From Chlorogloeopsis sp. ULAP01 (GTDB taxonomy: Bacteria > Cyanobacteriota > Cyanobacteriia > Cyanobacteriales > Nostocaceae), in assembly GCF_030381805.1 (NCBI RefSeq), contig NZ_JAUDRH010000007.1, forward strand, positions 310,001-374,000: DNA of 64,000 nucleotides, read 5' to 3'. This document shows, one piece after another, positions 44,491 through 53,045 of the stretch (position 1 is the first letter of the stretch; each line of letters begins with the position of its first letter). The translations under genes and the position numbers were made by a program. The notes beneath the pieces are model-generated. The model was not told the origin of the DNA and did no database searches. It was given only the letters and a program-made list of their open reading frames with translations.

Positions 44491-46235
44491 ATATTTCTAC
44501 TAAATTTATAGGTGCTTCTGCTTTTTTTGTCGGGCTGATTGCTGTTGTCTTGGGTGGGAGTACAATCTGGCGTAACCAAATGGAAACTTCTGCTCACAAG
44601 AAGTTGGAGCAAGCCAGCCGTACTATTGAATTAGCTTGGAAATTAGAGGCAGATGTAGCATATGAAGTCCAAGCACTGAAAGACTATGTGTTCCTCAAAA
44701 GTCAACACTCAGACATACAAAAGCATCAACAAAATTGGTTTGAAGATCTTGAGGAGTTGGAAAAACTATTGCCCCAGTCTCCTGAAATAGAGAACGTTCG
44801 TCGCCGTCATGAATTTCTTGTTCACTTGGGAACACAACTGACAAATTTGGCAACTGTCAAATCAGAAACATCTTTGGCAGATTCTCAACAAGATTTTCGC
44901 GCCATTAATGCTTTTGATAGAGATATTGACTTCTTTTTAGATGAGTTGATTGAAAATTCCCGCAAGCAAATGCACTTGGCTAAACAAGAATTACAACAAG
45001 TTCAGCAAATTTCACATTTTTTTTCCTATGGGATTGTATTTCTTATCCTGGCTATTTTTGTTAGTAAGTTTTTCTTCATCTTGCGTCCGGTAATCCAATC
45101 CTTGCACAAATTACAGGCGGGAGCTACAGCAATTGGTGCTGGTGATTTAGAATACCGTCTGAACATTCAAAGTGGTGATGAAATTGAGCAAGTTTCTAAC
45201 GAATTTAACCGTATGGCAGACAAACTTGCTGAATCCTACAATGTCTTGGTTGAGCGCAGTCAGGAATTGAGTAAACTTAATGACAGCTTAGAAACCGAAA
45301 TTACTGAACGAAAAGAGGCAGAGGCAGAACTCCAGCAAGCCTTACACGAACTCCAGAAAACTCAATCTCAACTGATTCAAACCGAGAAAATGTCTAGCCT
45401 TGGTCAACTTGTAGCAGGGGTAGCACATGAAATTAACAATCCCGTTAACTTTATTCACGGTAATATTGCTCACGTAAATGAATATACTAAGGGCTTGCTA
45501 GAAATATTATACCTTTACCAACAAGAGTACCCCAATCCAAAACAGAAAATTCAGCAGAAGGCTGAGGATATCGAGTTAGAGTTTCTTGTTGAAGATATGC
45601 CCAAAATACTCAGTTCTATGAAAATGGGAACTCAACGAATTAAGGATATTGTCCTGTCTTTACGCAACTTCTCCCGCCTAGATGAGGCAGAGATGAAAGC
45701 AGTCGATATTCACGAAGGTATAGACAGTACTCTACTGATTTTACAAAATCGTCTCAAAGCTAGATCAGAACATTCAGCGATTGAAATTATTAAGGAGTAT
45801 GGCAACTTACCTTTAGTAGAGTGCTATCCAGGGCAATTGAATCAGGTGTTTATGAATATTATTAGTAATGCTATTGATGCTTTGGATAGTTACAATCAGA
45901 AGCGCTCCCAACAGGAGATTAGCAATAACCCTAGCAAAATTACAATTCGTACCGAGCTTGTGAATAATAACAGAGTGGTGGTGCTAATTGCTGACAATGG
46001 TTCAGGTATGACTCCAGAGGTAAAGCGCAAGCTGTTCGATCCATTTTTTACTACTAAACCTGTAGGTCAAGGAACAGGGTTAGGTTTATCAATTAGCTAT
46101 AAAATTATTGTGGAAAAACACGCAGGCGTGCTGCGGTGTGAGTCAGAATTAGGGAAAGGAACAGAGTTCTGGATTGAAATTTCCTTATGTCAAAAAAATT
46201 ATCGACAGTCGCTACATAACACCATCTCTCTTTAA
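44487..46235 (+). CDS. HAMP sensor histidine kinase
   Basis: This is a membrane sensor kinase of 582 residues. Two membrane helices (about 8-25 and 175-198) enclose a helical periplasmic domain. A HAMP domain follows (about 200-250, AIGAGDLEYRLN), then a coiled coil (about 255-300). The dimerisation domain has phosphoacceptor His near residue 314 (GVAHEINNPVNFIHG), and the ATPase has NQVFMNIISNAIDAL, IADNGSGMT and TGLGLSISYKI. It starts with the ATGA overlap on the PhnD-like gene. No response regulator is encoded nearby. The best reading is that it senses the state of the PhnD-like lipoprotein. Confidence 0.92.
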   Translation: MNISTKFIGASAFFVGLIAVVLGGSTIWRNQMETSAHKKLEQASRTIELAWKLEADVAYEVQALKDYVFLKSQHSDIQKHQQNWFEDLEELEKLLPQSPEIENVRRRHEFLVHLGTQLTNLATVKSETSLADSQQDFRAINAFDRDIDFFLDELIENSRKQMHLAKQELQQVQQISHFFSYGIVFLILAIFVSKFFFILRPVIQSLHKLQAGATAIGAGDLEYRLNIQSGDEIEQVSNEFNRMADKLAESYNVLVERSQELSKLNDSLETEITERKEAEAELQQALHELQKTQSQLIQTEKMSSLGQLVAGVAHEINNPVNFIHGNIAHVNEYTKGLLEILYLYQQEYPNPKQKIQQKAEDIELEFLVEDMPKILSSMKMGTQRIKDIVLSLRNFSRLDEAEMKAVDIHEGIDSTLLILQNRLKARSEHSAIEIIKEYGNLPLVECYPGQLNQVFMNIISNAIDALDSYNQKRSQQEISNNPSKITIRTELVNNNRVVVLIADNGSGMTPEVKRKLFDPFFTTKPVGQGTGLGLSISYKIIVEKHAGVLRCESELGKGTEFWIEISLCQKNYRQSLHNTISL

Positions 46236-46261
46236 AATTGTTACAGTGGCAGGCTAGGGAG

Positions 46262-47368
46262 ATGGGAGAGATAAACAAACTGCTGAATTTATTTGAGTAC
46301 GAAAAGCAAGCGAAGAAGTGTCTATCTCAGATGACTTGGGATTACTACTCAAGTGGTGCTTGGGATGAAATCACATTGCGAGATAACCGAGCTGCTTTTA
46401 ACAGAATTAAACTGCGTCCGCGTATAATGGTAGATGTGAGCGATCGCCTTTTGGCAACCACAGTGTTGAATCAACCCCTACAAATACCACTGTTGATTGC
46501 TCCGATGGCATTTCAGTGCCTTGCCCATCGAGAGGGAGAATTAGCAACAGCAACTACTGCATCAAAGGCAGGTGTAGGCATGGTGTTGAGTACGCTGTCA
46601 ACTCAAAGTATGGAAGATGTGGCAGATGCTTATCACCCGCTAAATCCTACAGCACCCTTGTGGTTTCAATTATATATTCATCGCGATCGCGAACTGACTC
46701 GTGCTTTGGTAGAGCGTGCTTATGCGGCAGGTTACAATGCTCTATGTGTAACTGTGGATGCACCTGTACTCGGACGTCGGGAACGAGATACACGCAACCA
46801 ATTTACTTTACCACCAGGTTTGCAACTTGGTAACCTTACTAATCTATCGGAACTCAATATTCCTATTGAGCAGGGAGAATCTGGATTATTTACTTATTTT
46901 GCTCGGCAGTTAGATGCAGCGGTAACTTGGCGCGATTTGGAATGGTTGCAATCTTTATGCCCCCTGCCATTGGTAATTAAAGGAATTTTACGGGGTGATG
47001 ATGCTGCCCGTGCTGTTGAGTGCGGTGCCAAGGCGATAATAGTTTCCAATCACGGTGGGCGTCAATTAGACGGAGCGATCGCTTCTTTGGATGCGTTGGC
47101 TGAAGTGGTAGCGGCTGTAGATGGACGTGCTGAAGTGCTTTTAGACGGTGGTATCCGTAGAGGTACTGATGTCATGAAAGCGATCGCATTGGGAGCGAAA
47201 GCTGTACTAATAGGTCGTCCAGTCTTGTGGGGATTAGCTTTGGCAGGAGAGGCGGGTGTAGCTGATGTTATTGAAATTTTACGCGATGAACTAGATGTGG
47301 CAATGGCATTAAGTGGTTGTGCAAAATTACAAGATATTGATACTAGTTTATTGACCATCAATAGTTAA
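46262..47368 (+). CDS. FMN-dependent alpha-hydroxy-acid oxidase (lactate oxidase type)
   Basis: This is a TIM-barrel flavoenzyme that oxidises an L-alpha-hydroxy acid to a 2-oxo acid, using oxygen. LLIAPMAFQCLAHREGE, MVLSTLSTQSMEDVA and FQLYIHRDRELTRALVERA are N-terminal family motifs. VIKGILRGDDA holds the catalytic-type Lys, and VSNHGGRQLDGA has the catalytic His and substrate Arg. VLLDGGIRRGTDVMKAIALG is the phosphate-binding end. It resembles the Nostoc lactate oxidase more than plant glycolate oxidase. ATG 46262 lies directly behind an AGGGAG, and TTG 46238 is an alternative start. It is only about 25 bp after the kinase gene. Confidence 0.9.
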   Translation: MGEINKLLNLFEYEKQAKKCLSQMTWDYYSSGAWDEITLRDNRAAFNRIKLRPRIMVDVSDRLLATTVLNQPLQIPLLIAPMAFQCLAHREGELATATTASKAGVGMVLSTLSTQSMEDVADAYHPLNPTAPLWFQLYIHRDRELTRALVERAYAAGYNALCVTVDAPVLGRRERDTRNQFTLPPGLQLGNLTNLSELNIPIEQGESGLFTYFARQLDAAVTWRDLEWLQSLCPLPLVIKGILRGDDAARAVECGAKAIIVSNHGGRQLDGAIASLDALAEVVAAVDGRAEVLLDGGIRRGTDVMKAIALGAKAVLIGRPVLWGLALAGEAGVADVIEILRDELDVAMALSGCAKLQDIDTSLLTINS

Positions 47369-48076
47369 TAGTCAAAAGGCTATTAGCTATTAGCCATTGA
47401 ATATTTTTGTTCATGAATCATTTAGGATTACTACATAACTAGATATTATTAATATCTTTACGCTTGCGCGAAAGCTCTTGTTCACTCTAGCTTCAAATTC
47501 TGTCTATATTCTCTTACTGTAAGAGACTATGAATCAACATGATTCCATTATTAATATTGATGCTCAATTTTCGTAATATTGAAGATAATTGTATTTAGTA
47601 GCTGAGTGACATGAGAGTTATTGTAGTCTTCTCTGGTTGGTTCACTTACTGATTTCCCTTAACATTTACCCATTATTGAACTCTTCGAGTCTAGCCCTTG
47701 GAGAGTTTTTTCTGCTTTTGACATAAACAAAATATATATCCCCCGATTCTCTAACAATAGGGGATATAAAAGAATAAAACCTCAGATTAAAAGATTGAGT
47801 AAATTTCAATTGAGTACAGTACAATCAACATAAATCTTTAGCTATGGAATGTAAACAGTTGGAATTTTATAATTTATTTTTACATTAAATTGAATATATT
47901 ACAGTCATTAAGAATCACCTACCTATACAAACTTAGTAAATTCATATCTTGCAGCAGTCTCAACAGCCACCAAGCAAAGCCTCGAAACCCTCGTTACCAG
48001 GTTCAACCTGGTAACGAAAATAGAGCCGGTGGCTCTCTTCATCCAATGGTGCGGCTTGATGAGAGTCGAGACTTAC
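47369..48076. other. intergenic with repeats, no gene
   Basis: About 700 bases. It contains an imperfect ATATCCCCC...GGGGATAT hairpin near 47738-47766 and the repeat listed at 47991-48036. A 76-codon frame at 47890 is composed partly of repeat sequence and is not credible. Confidence 0.5.
47991..48036. repeat. double-hairpin repeat TCGTTACCAGGTT plus AGAGCC
   Basis: TCGTTACCAGGTT (47991-48003) is mirrored perfectly at 48005-48017. AGAGCC (48022-48027) is mirrored at 48031-48036. The first hairpin has a diverged copy at 12346-12374. Confidence 0.75.
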
Positions 48077-48697
48077 TTATGATTTCGGAGGCAGAATTAC
48101 TTTGTCAACGATGTGAATAACACCATTTTTAGCTAGAATGTCTGCCTGAGTTACTCTGGCATCGTTTACAGTGATTGCGTTATTAGTACTGTTTACTTTG
48201 ACTTTGACAGGAGAACCCTCAACTGTTTTTACGTCTCCAGATGTAAATTGACTGGAGGTGACTTGCCCTGGTACAACATGGTAAGTAAGAAGCCTGACTA
48301 ACTGTTGCTTATTTTCTGGTTTGAGAAGATTTTCTACAGTACCTTTTGGTAGAGCGTTAAAAGCAGCATCAGTAGGTGCAAATACAGTATAAGGGCCTTT
48401 TGCAGACAATTGCTCGGTTAAGCCAGCTGCTGCTACTGCTTTTGTTAAAGTCTTAAAAGATCCTTGGCTGGCTGGTGACTGTGCAAGTTCTGCAAAAGTT
48501 TGGTTTGCAGTTGTACCAGCAGGAGTTTCCTTTATGGGTGTAGTGTTAGCTGGAGAAGCTCCAGCGATGGGTGAGCTAATCGAAGGAGTAGTTGTATTAT
48601 CTGCCGTCGGTTGACTGCAAGCAGATAAAGCAAAAAGACTACCCACACCAAAAATACTCAACAAAGTTTTTCGGAAATTACCTTTGCTTGTTTTCAT
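48077..48697 (-). CDS. fasciclin-domain lipoprotein
   Basis: This is an exported protein of 206 residues. The signal ends in a lipobox (LFALSACSQ, Cys near residue 28). A Thr/Ser/Pro-rich linker follows to about residue 70, then a single FAS1 domain: FKTLTKAVAAAGLTEQLS, GPYTVFAPTDAAFNALP (H1 motif), LLTYHVVPG and IHIVDKVILPP (H2 motif). FAS1 domains act in adhesion to surfaces or matrix. It is anchored in a membrane by the lipid. It lies 167 bp from another exported protein gene on the same strand. Confidence 0.93.
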   Translation of the reverse strand: MKTSKGNFRKTLLSIFGVGSLFALSACSQPTADNTTTPSISSPIAGASPANTTPIKETPAGTTANQTFAELAQSPASQGSFKTLTKAVAAAGLTEQLSAKGPYTVFAPTDAAFNALPKGTVENLLKPENKQQLVRLLTYHVVPGQVTSSQFTSGDVKTVEGSPVKVKVNSTNNAITVNDARVTQADILAKNGVIHIVDKVILPPKS

Positions 48698-48864
48698 AAT
48701 TCTCTCAAAATCAAGCTAACTATCTTGTTTTACAAAAGTTAATGAGGCCAACAAAAAATCCCTCAATCTGACTGATACTTTTTTGAAGGTACAAGCCCCC
48801 AAGTTGATCTGTGGAGCTAATCCAAAATTCAAAATCAAATGACGACATAACTTTTCAAAGCTTA

Positions 48865-49425
48865 TCAACTATTGGTAGCTGGTTTCTCTCGCTTTGGTGG
48901 AACTACTTCAAATTCAAAAGTAGCAACGTTGCGATCGCCAATATAAACCTCTATAGTATGTTTACCTAATGGATCACCAGAAGCGATCGTCCAAGAATTT
49001 TTAATCACACCATCTTTCGCGGAATCTTTGCGTTTTGTCTGTGCTGCGGTGCCATCTGCTGATAATGAAAAGTTTTCAGTGCTGGTTGTACCCCAGGTTT
49101 GGGGGGGTTCTGGTAATTGCAGTACTTCTCGCCATGTTACTTCGCCTTTGTAGTCTTTGAGGTGAAGACGCCAACCATATTTAACTCCTTCTTGGAGTGG
49201 TATTTTCTTTGTTGGGATCAATGTAACTTTTCCACTCTTTTCTTGCCTGAGAACCCCAAACTCAGCTTTGGTGACAGTAATCGGTTTTGTAGTGCTAGCA
49301 GGAGAGGATGGTGTGGTGTTGCTCGCCCATTTCTCAGGAATATCGACTGTTACACCAGCGATCGCTGGAGATATTAACCAGGAAAAAGCTAGGAAAAAGC
49401 CAGAAACCCAAATTCTTGATCGCAT
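48865..49425 (-). CDS. exported protein with beta-sandwich-like domain (DUF3859-like)
   Basis: This is a secreted protein of 186 residues with a signal peptide (cleavage near PAIAGV). The mature part is mostly beta: AEFGVLRQEKSGKV, EGVKYGWRLHLKDY, EVLQLPEPPQTWG and GKHTIEVYIGDRNVATFEFEVV, an Ig-like pattern that recalls DUF3859. The function is unknown. It lies on the same strand as, and upstream of, the fasciclin lipoprotein gene, so both may belong to one cell-surface transcript. Confidence 0.65.
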   Translation of the reverse strand: MRSRIWVSGFFLAFSWLISPAIAGVTVDIPEKWASNTTPSSPASTTKPITVTKAEFGVLRQEKSGKVTLIPTKKIPLQEGVKYGWRLHLKDYKGEVTWREVLQLPEPPQTWGTTSTENFSLSADGTAAQTKRKDSAKDGVIKNSWTIASGDPLGKHTIEVYIGDRNVATFEFEVVPPKREKPATNS

Positions 49426-49847
49426 AGTTTTTCTAATATTAAAGTGATATTTATTGATGCATGATAAAACTCCTTTTTCAGATACACTTCTAACAGTTTT
49501 GTTGTATCAAAAAAATTTCTGATCAAACCGCCGATTATAATTGTATCTTTCCAGAAATCTTCCGGTTTTTTAGGTTAGTAATGTGAATAGAGTAAGTTTC
49601 CTTAAATGGATGCATGGTGTCCACTTATAAACTCCATCGCTATCAGTAAGATTAGTGATTGGGTACTAGGTACTGGGGATTGGGAAGAAGAGGAAACGCA
49701 GAAATATTTTCCCCACCTCTCCACCCTCCTCTTCAAGCATTCCTAGTCCCTAAGACAGTTATTTTTCTGACACAAAACTTTATAGCTCTATCAAAACAAA
49801 TATTACAGTTCATATAATGGAACGGCATAATTTGTTAGAAAAAAGTG
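49426..49847. other. intergenic with low-complexity repeat tract
   Basis: About 420 bases. The stretch 49660-49740 is a GGTACTGGGGATTGGG-type purine-rich repeat followed by its pyrimidine-rich counterpart. No gene is seen. Promoters for the divergent flanking genes should be here. Confidence 0.5.
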
Positions 49848-50606
49848 ATGAAGAGCTACTTAATTAGCACTAAAGATTTATCCAAAGAAGATACGGAGGA
49901 TATGTACTTGCTTCTTAGCACTCACTTTAGGGGTGTGAAGCGAAATATTTTTGATGCAGATTTAACAAATAAAAACTGGGTTATTCTTTTCAAAGATGAA
50001 AAAGTAGAAAAAATGCAAGGTTTTTCTACGCTTTTAATCTATGAAACTAAATTTGAGGGTGAAAGTCTCAGCGTTGTTTACTCCGGAGATACGATTATAG
50101 ATCCTAGTGCCTGGTCAAGTTCAATACTGTCTCGTGCTTGGATCACCTCAGTCAACCAGCTTCGTTGTGACTATTGTCAAGGAAAACTCTACTGGCTGCT
50201 GATATCGAGTGGCTATCGTACCTATCGTTTTTTGCCGATTTTTTGGCAGGAATTTTACCCTAGATACGATACACCAACACCGGAATATACTTCACGCTTG
50301 CTAGAGTTTTTGGCGTGCGATCGCTTCGGTAGGTACTACGATCAACAAGCTGGAGTAGTTCGCTTTCCCCATCCGCAAATTCTGCGTGAGTCACTGCAAG
50401 GCATTCCCCCAGAAAGACTGCAAGATCCCCACATCCAGTTCTTCCAGATGCGTAACCCCAATCATCTTCAAGGAGATGAGTTGGTTTGTCTAACAGAAAT
50501 TAGTGAACAGAACCTTACCCGTGCCGGTAGACGAATGTGGTTTGCAGCTTATTCAGCAACAGAAATATGTAAAGATAAACCCAGATTAGCTTCTATAGTT
50601 TCCTAA
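49848..50606 (+). CDS. hypothetical protein, possibly GNAT-like
   Basis: This 252-residue soluble protein is not firmly recognised. The N-terminal half (STLLIYETKFEGESLSVVYS, SILSRAWITSV, LYWLLISSGYRTYRFLP) has the strand-helix rhythm of a GNAT acyltransferase domain, but the acetyl-CoA loop is not clear. The C-terminal half is rich in aromatic and Arg residues (FQMRNPNHLQGDELVCLTEI). ATG 49848 is chosen over GTG 49845. It precedes a Rieske oxygenase gene by 76 bp and a ferritin-like gene beyond that, so it may belong to a small biosynthetic set. Confidence 0.7.
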   Translation: MKSYLISTKDLSKEDTEDMYLLLSTHFRGVKRNIFDADLTNKNWVILFKDEKVEKMQGFSTLLIYETKFEGESLSVVYSGDTIIDPSAWSSSILSRAWITSVNQLRCDYCQGKLYWLLISSGYRTYRFLPIFWQEFYPRYDTPTPEYTSRLLEFLACDRFGRYYDQQAGVVRFPHPQILRESLQGIPPERLQDPHIQFFQMRNPNHLQGDELVCLTEISEQNLTRAGRRMWFAAYSATEICKDKPRLASIVS

Positions 50607-50682
50607 TCATTATTTAACGGAACACTTTTTTGTAATTGAGAATTATATAATCAGCCGATTCCGCCCTAGTAAAACTATTAAA

Positions 50683-51768
50683 ATGAACGTTAACTCGCAG
50701 CCTGTTAACTCGAATCGCCAAACCAAAAATTTTAATAATCCAGAGCGTTTTATCGAGGGATGGTACTGGGCTATTCCTTCCCACAAGCTGCGTGTGAACC
50801 AGGTAAAACCTCTGACTCTTTTAGGCAGAGAATTAGCTATTTACCGTGGCAAAGACGGCAAAGTAGTTACTTTTGATGCCTACTGTCCACATATGGGCGC
50901 TCACCTGGCTGAAGGCAAAGTCGAGGATAATGGACTCCGTTGCTTTTTCCACAACTGGAAATTTGATGCTGATGGCAGTTGTGTTGATGTCCCTTGTTTG
51001 GGAGAAACACTTCCCATCAAGCTAAAAACTTGGCCTACTGCCGAAAAGTATGGAATGATTTGGATTTGGACTGGCAAAACTCCACAACAACCCCTGCCCT
51101 TTGTTCCAGAATTGGCAGACGCAGAATGCGATACCGCCTTTAGTGCGCGTTTTGTTAAAAACTGTCACCCCAACGTCGTGATGATTAACGCTATTGATGC
51201 CCATCACTTCAATACAGTTCATAACTTCCCAGTAGATATAGTTTTTGAGAAACATGAGGTGAACGAAAACGCCGTTATTTTTAACAACACCACACGCGGA
51301 GGTGATAATTCTTTATTCTTAAAGCTAATTCGTCCTTTCTACAAAAATGCTGTTACCTATAGTATGTGCTATTGGTATGGCAGCACTGGTACGGTAACTG
51401 TAGGCCCCGATTTTTTGCATTTCCACATCATGTTTGCCCTGCGCCTTTTAGAAGGGGGAAAAACTGAAGGTCAAACTATACTAATTACCAAGAAGCGCCA
51501 GGGTATTCACGGTTGGTTGTTGAATCGAATTGTGCTTTGGCTAACTAATTTAGTAGGCAACTACTTCGCCAAGGGTGACACCAGAATTTTCCAAACAATT
51601 AAGTTTGACTTAAAAACCCCTATTAAGGCAGACTTATCCATTCTTCAGTTTATCCAACACGTTGAGAAACAGAAAGCCCTTGCTTGGGGAAACTGGCAGC
51701 TAGTAATGGCGAGATGGGGTGATGGGGAGACTTGGAGACAAGGAAAAGTAAGGGAGATGAATGATTGA
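50683..51768 (+). CDS. Rieske-type aromatic-ring/terminal oxygenase
   Basis: This is a non-haem iron oxygenase of 361 residues. The Rieske [2Fe-2S] site is visible as YCPHMGAHL (Cys-x-His near residue 68) and CFFHNW (Cys-x2-His near residue 88). The mononuclear iron site is NAIDAHHFNTVHNFP near residue 170 (Asp and two His). It inserts oxygen or forms a C=C bond in an organic substrate, using electrons from a separate reductase, which is not encoded nearby. The last 15 or so codons run into a purine-rich repeat (GATGGGGAGACTTGG), so the C-terminus appears altered. It precedes the ferritin-like gene by about 150 bases of repeat. Confidence 0.9.
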   Translation: MNVNSQPVNSNRQTKNFNNPERFIEGWYWAIPSHKLRVNQVKPLTLLGRELAIYRGKDGKVVTFDAYCPHMGAHLAEGKVEDNGLRCFFHNWKFDADGSCVDVPCLGETLPIKLKTWPTAEKYGMIWIWTGKTPQQPLPFVPELADAECDTAFSARFVKNCHPNVVMINAIDAHHFNTVHNFPVDIVFEKHEVNENAVIFNNTTRGGDNSLFLKLIRPFYKNAVTYSMCYWYGSTGTVTVGPDFLHFHIMFALRLLEGGKTEGQTILITKKRQGIHGWLLNRIVLWLTNLVGNYFAKGDTRIFQTIKFDLKTPIKADLSILQFIQHVEKQKALAWGNWQLVMARWGDGETWRQGKVREMND

Positions 51769-51922
51769 GTAGGGAGCAGGGAACGGGGAAGAGGACACGG
51801 GGACAAGGAGACAAAGAGAGTGGGAGATGGGGAAGCTGGGGGAGCTGGGGGAGTTCTTGAGGCTGGGGAGAGCCAACCACTAACCACTAACCACTAACCA
51901 ATGACTAATTGACTAATAACCA
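51769..51922. repeat. purine-rich repeat and STRR-like heptamers
   Basis: From 51769 to about 51865 the sequence is built of GGGGA-type purine-rich units. From 51875 the heptamer AACCACT repeats three times plus a partial unit, to 51900, with AACCAATGACTAAT variants after. Such short tandem heptamers (STRR) are typical of heterocystous cyanobacteria. Confidence 0.8.
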
Positions 51923-52924
51923 ATGACTAATCATAAAATTGCCGGATTTGATTTACCCCATGCACATACACAAGACAAGTTGCATCGCGTGCTATCTTCA
52001 GCACTCGAAAGTAGATTAGGGAAGGTAATAAGAGTGGGAGCAGGGGAGCAGGGGAGCAGGGGAGCAACAAGGCAGAGTGGAAAGTTTTTCTCCTTGTCTG
52101 GTTGTCCCCTTGTCCCTTTGTCCTCTTATTGGGATGCTAAACATTTTGGTTTAAATAGAGTCAAAATTTTTAGAGAAGCCTGTGTAGAGGAACAGATAGA
52201 AATTCTACAGCTTTGTAATTTGGGACTGCTAGAAGAAGCTTACTTTATTGAACAAGCTGGTGTGGGATACATGGCAAAAATGGTAACGCTGGCAGAAACT
52301 ACTGAGGAGCGAATGCTGTACGCTCTTTTCAGTGGTGATGAAGTTACCCATCTGGCGCAGATTAGTCAATTTATAGATACTTCAGAACTTGTAGGAACGG
52401 ATGATCCATTCTTGCGCTTGCTTGGTGATTTAGTTGAAAACCCTGATAAATCAGTGCTGTTGTTTATACTGCAAGTTGTACTAGAAGGATGGGGTTTAAG
52501 CCATTACCGCAGTCTTGCCAAAGACTGTCACAGTTCAGATTTAAGTGCGGTGTTGTGGGGGTTTCTGCAAGACGAGAGTCGCCATCACAGTACGGGCGTG
52601 ACTTTGTTTGATCGGGTAGCTGTGACTAAATCCAGCCAACAAACGATGATTGAAACGCTAGCATTATTTTTACAGATGGTGCAAGTGGGGCCTCAAAGTG
52701 TGGTTGCAGCAATTGAAAAAGTGAAAGGATATCTCTCCCCAGCACAGAAAGTCAAGATTTTTGAAGAATTAGATACAGAAATTCATAGTGGGACTCGTTT
52801 GCAACTTTTGCGATCGCTTATGCGTTCTCCAAATGCAGAAGTAATAGTCGAAGAACTAGAGGTGCGGGGAGCATTCCAGCCTTTTCCAGCAAATAAATGT
52901 GTATTTTCAGGAGTTAGCAGTTAG
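51923..52924 (+). CDS. ferritin-like di-iron protein, with in-frame repeat insertion
   Basis: This 333-residue protein has the ligand order of ferritin-like di-iron proteins: a Glu in EEQIEIL near residue 89, ExxH in GDEVTHLAQI near residue 139, a third Glu in EGWGLSHY near 193, and ExxH in QDESRHHSTG near 219. It may be an oxygenase or N-oxygenase. Residues about 34-67 (VIRVGAGEQGSRGA and on) have a different character and are encoded by a repeat that begins with four GGGGAGCA units. Without them, ALESRLGK would join YWDAKHFGLNR. The frame is kept, so the protein may still be made. A Rieske oxygenase gene precedes it. Confidence 0.8.
   Translation: MTNHKIAGFDLPHAHTQDKLHRVLSSALESRLGKVIRVGAGEQGSRGATRQSGKFFSLSGCPLVPLSSYWDAKHFGLNRVKIFREACVEEQIEILQLCNLGLLEEAYFIEQAGVGYMAKMVTLAETTEERMLYALFSGDEVTHLAQISQFIDTSELVGTDDPFLRLLGDLVENPDKSVLLFILQVVLEGWGLSHYRSLAKDCHSSDLSAVLWGFLQDESRHHSTGVTLFDRVAVTKSSQQTMIETLALFLQMVQVGPQSVVAAIEKVKGYLSPAQKVKIFEELDTEIHSGTRLQLLRSLMRSPNAEVIVEELEVRGAFQPFPANKCVFSGVSS
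52036..52066 (+). repeat. GGGGAGCA tandem repeat inside a coding sequence
   Basis: Four copies of the octamer (the first lacks one G) lie inside the ferritin-like gene. The pyrimidine-rich CTTGTCCCCTTGTCC near 52105 forms the other side of the inserted segment. Confidence 0.8.
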
Positions 52925-52973
52925 TTGTATTCGAGCGCCCTCTAAAGATAGTTGTTTCTGATAAATGAGAAAT

Positions 52974-52997
52974 ATTATCTTTAAGCTTCAAGATAAT
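52974..52997 (+). promoter_or_regulatory. dyad operator upstream of the AraC-type gene (Fur-like)
   Basis: ATTATCTT (52974-52981) and AAGATAAT (52990-52997) form a perfect 8-bp dyad around AAGCTT, ending 48 bases before the regulator's ATG. The ATTATC/GATAAT halves resemble Fur half-sites, although the spacing differs from the 19-bp consensus. It could bind Fur or the regulator itself. Confidence 0.45.
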
Positions 52998-53045
52998 GTA
53001 TGCTGATTGTATATAAACAACTGTAAAGTCAAGTACATATACATA

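Noticed and set aside
47890..48120. 76-codon plus-strand frame
   Set aside because: It is composed partly of the TCGTTACC hairpin repeat and overlaps the 3' end of the fasciclin gene; its composition is not protein-like.
53007..53045. Upstream ATG extension of the AraC-type gene
   Set aside because: The added 13 residues (MYINNCKVKYIYI) are not protein-like and ATG 53046 fits the family start better.
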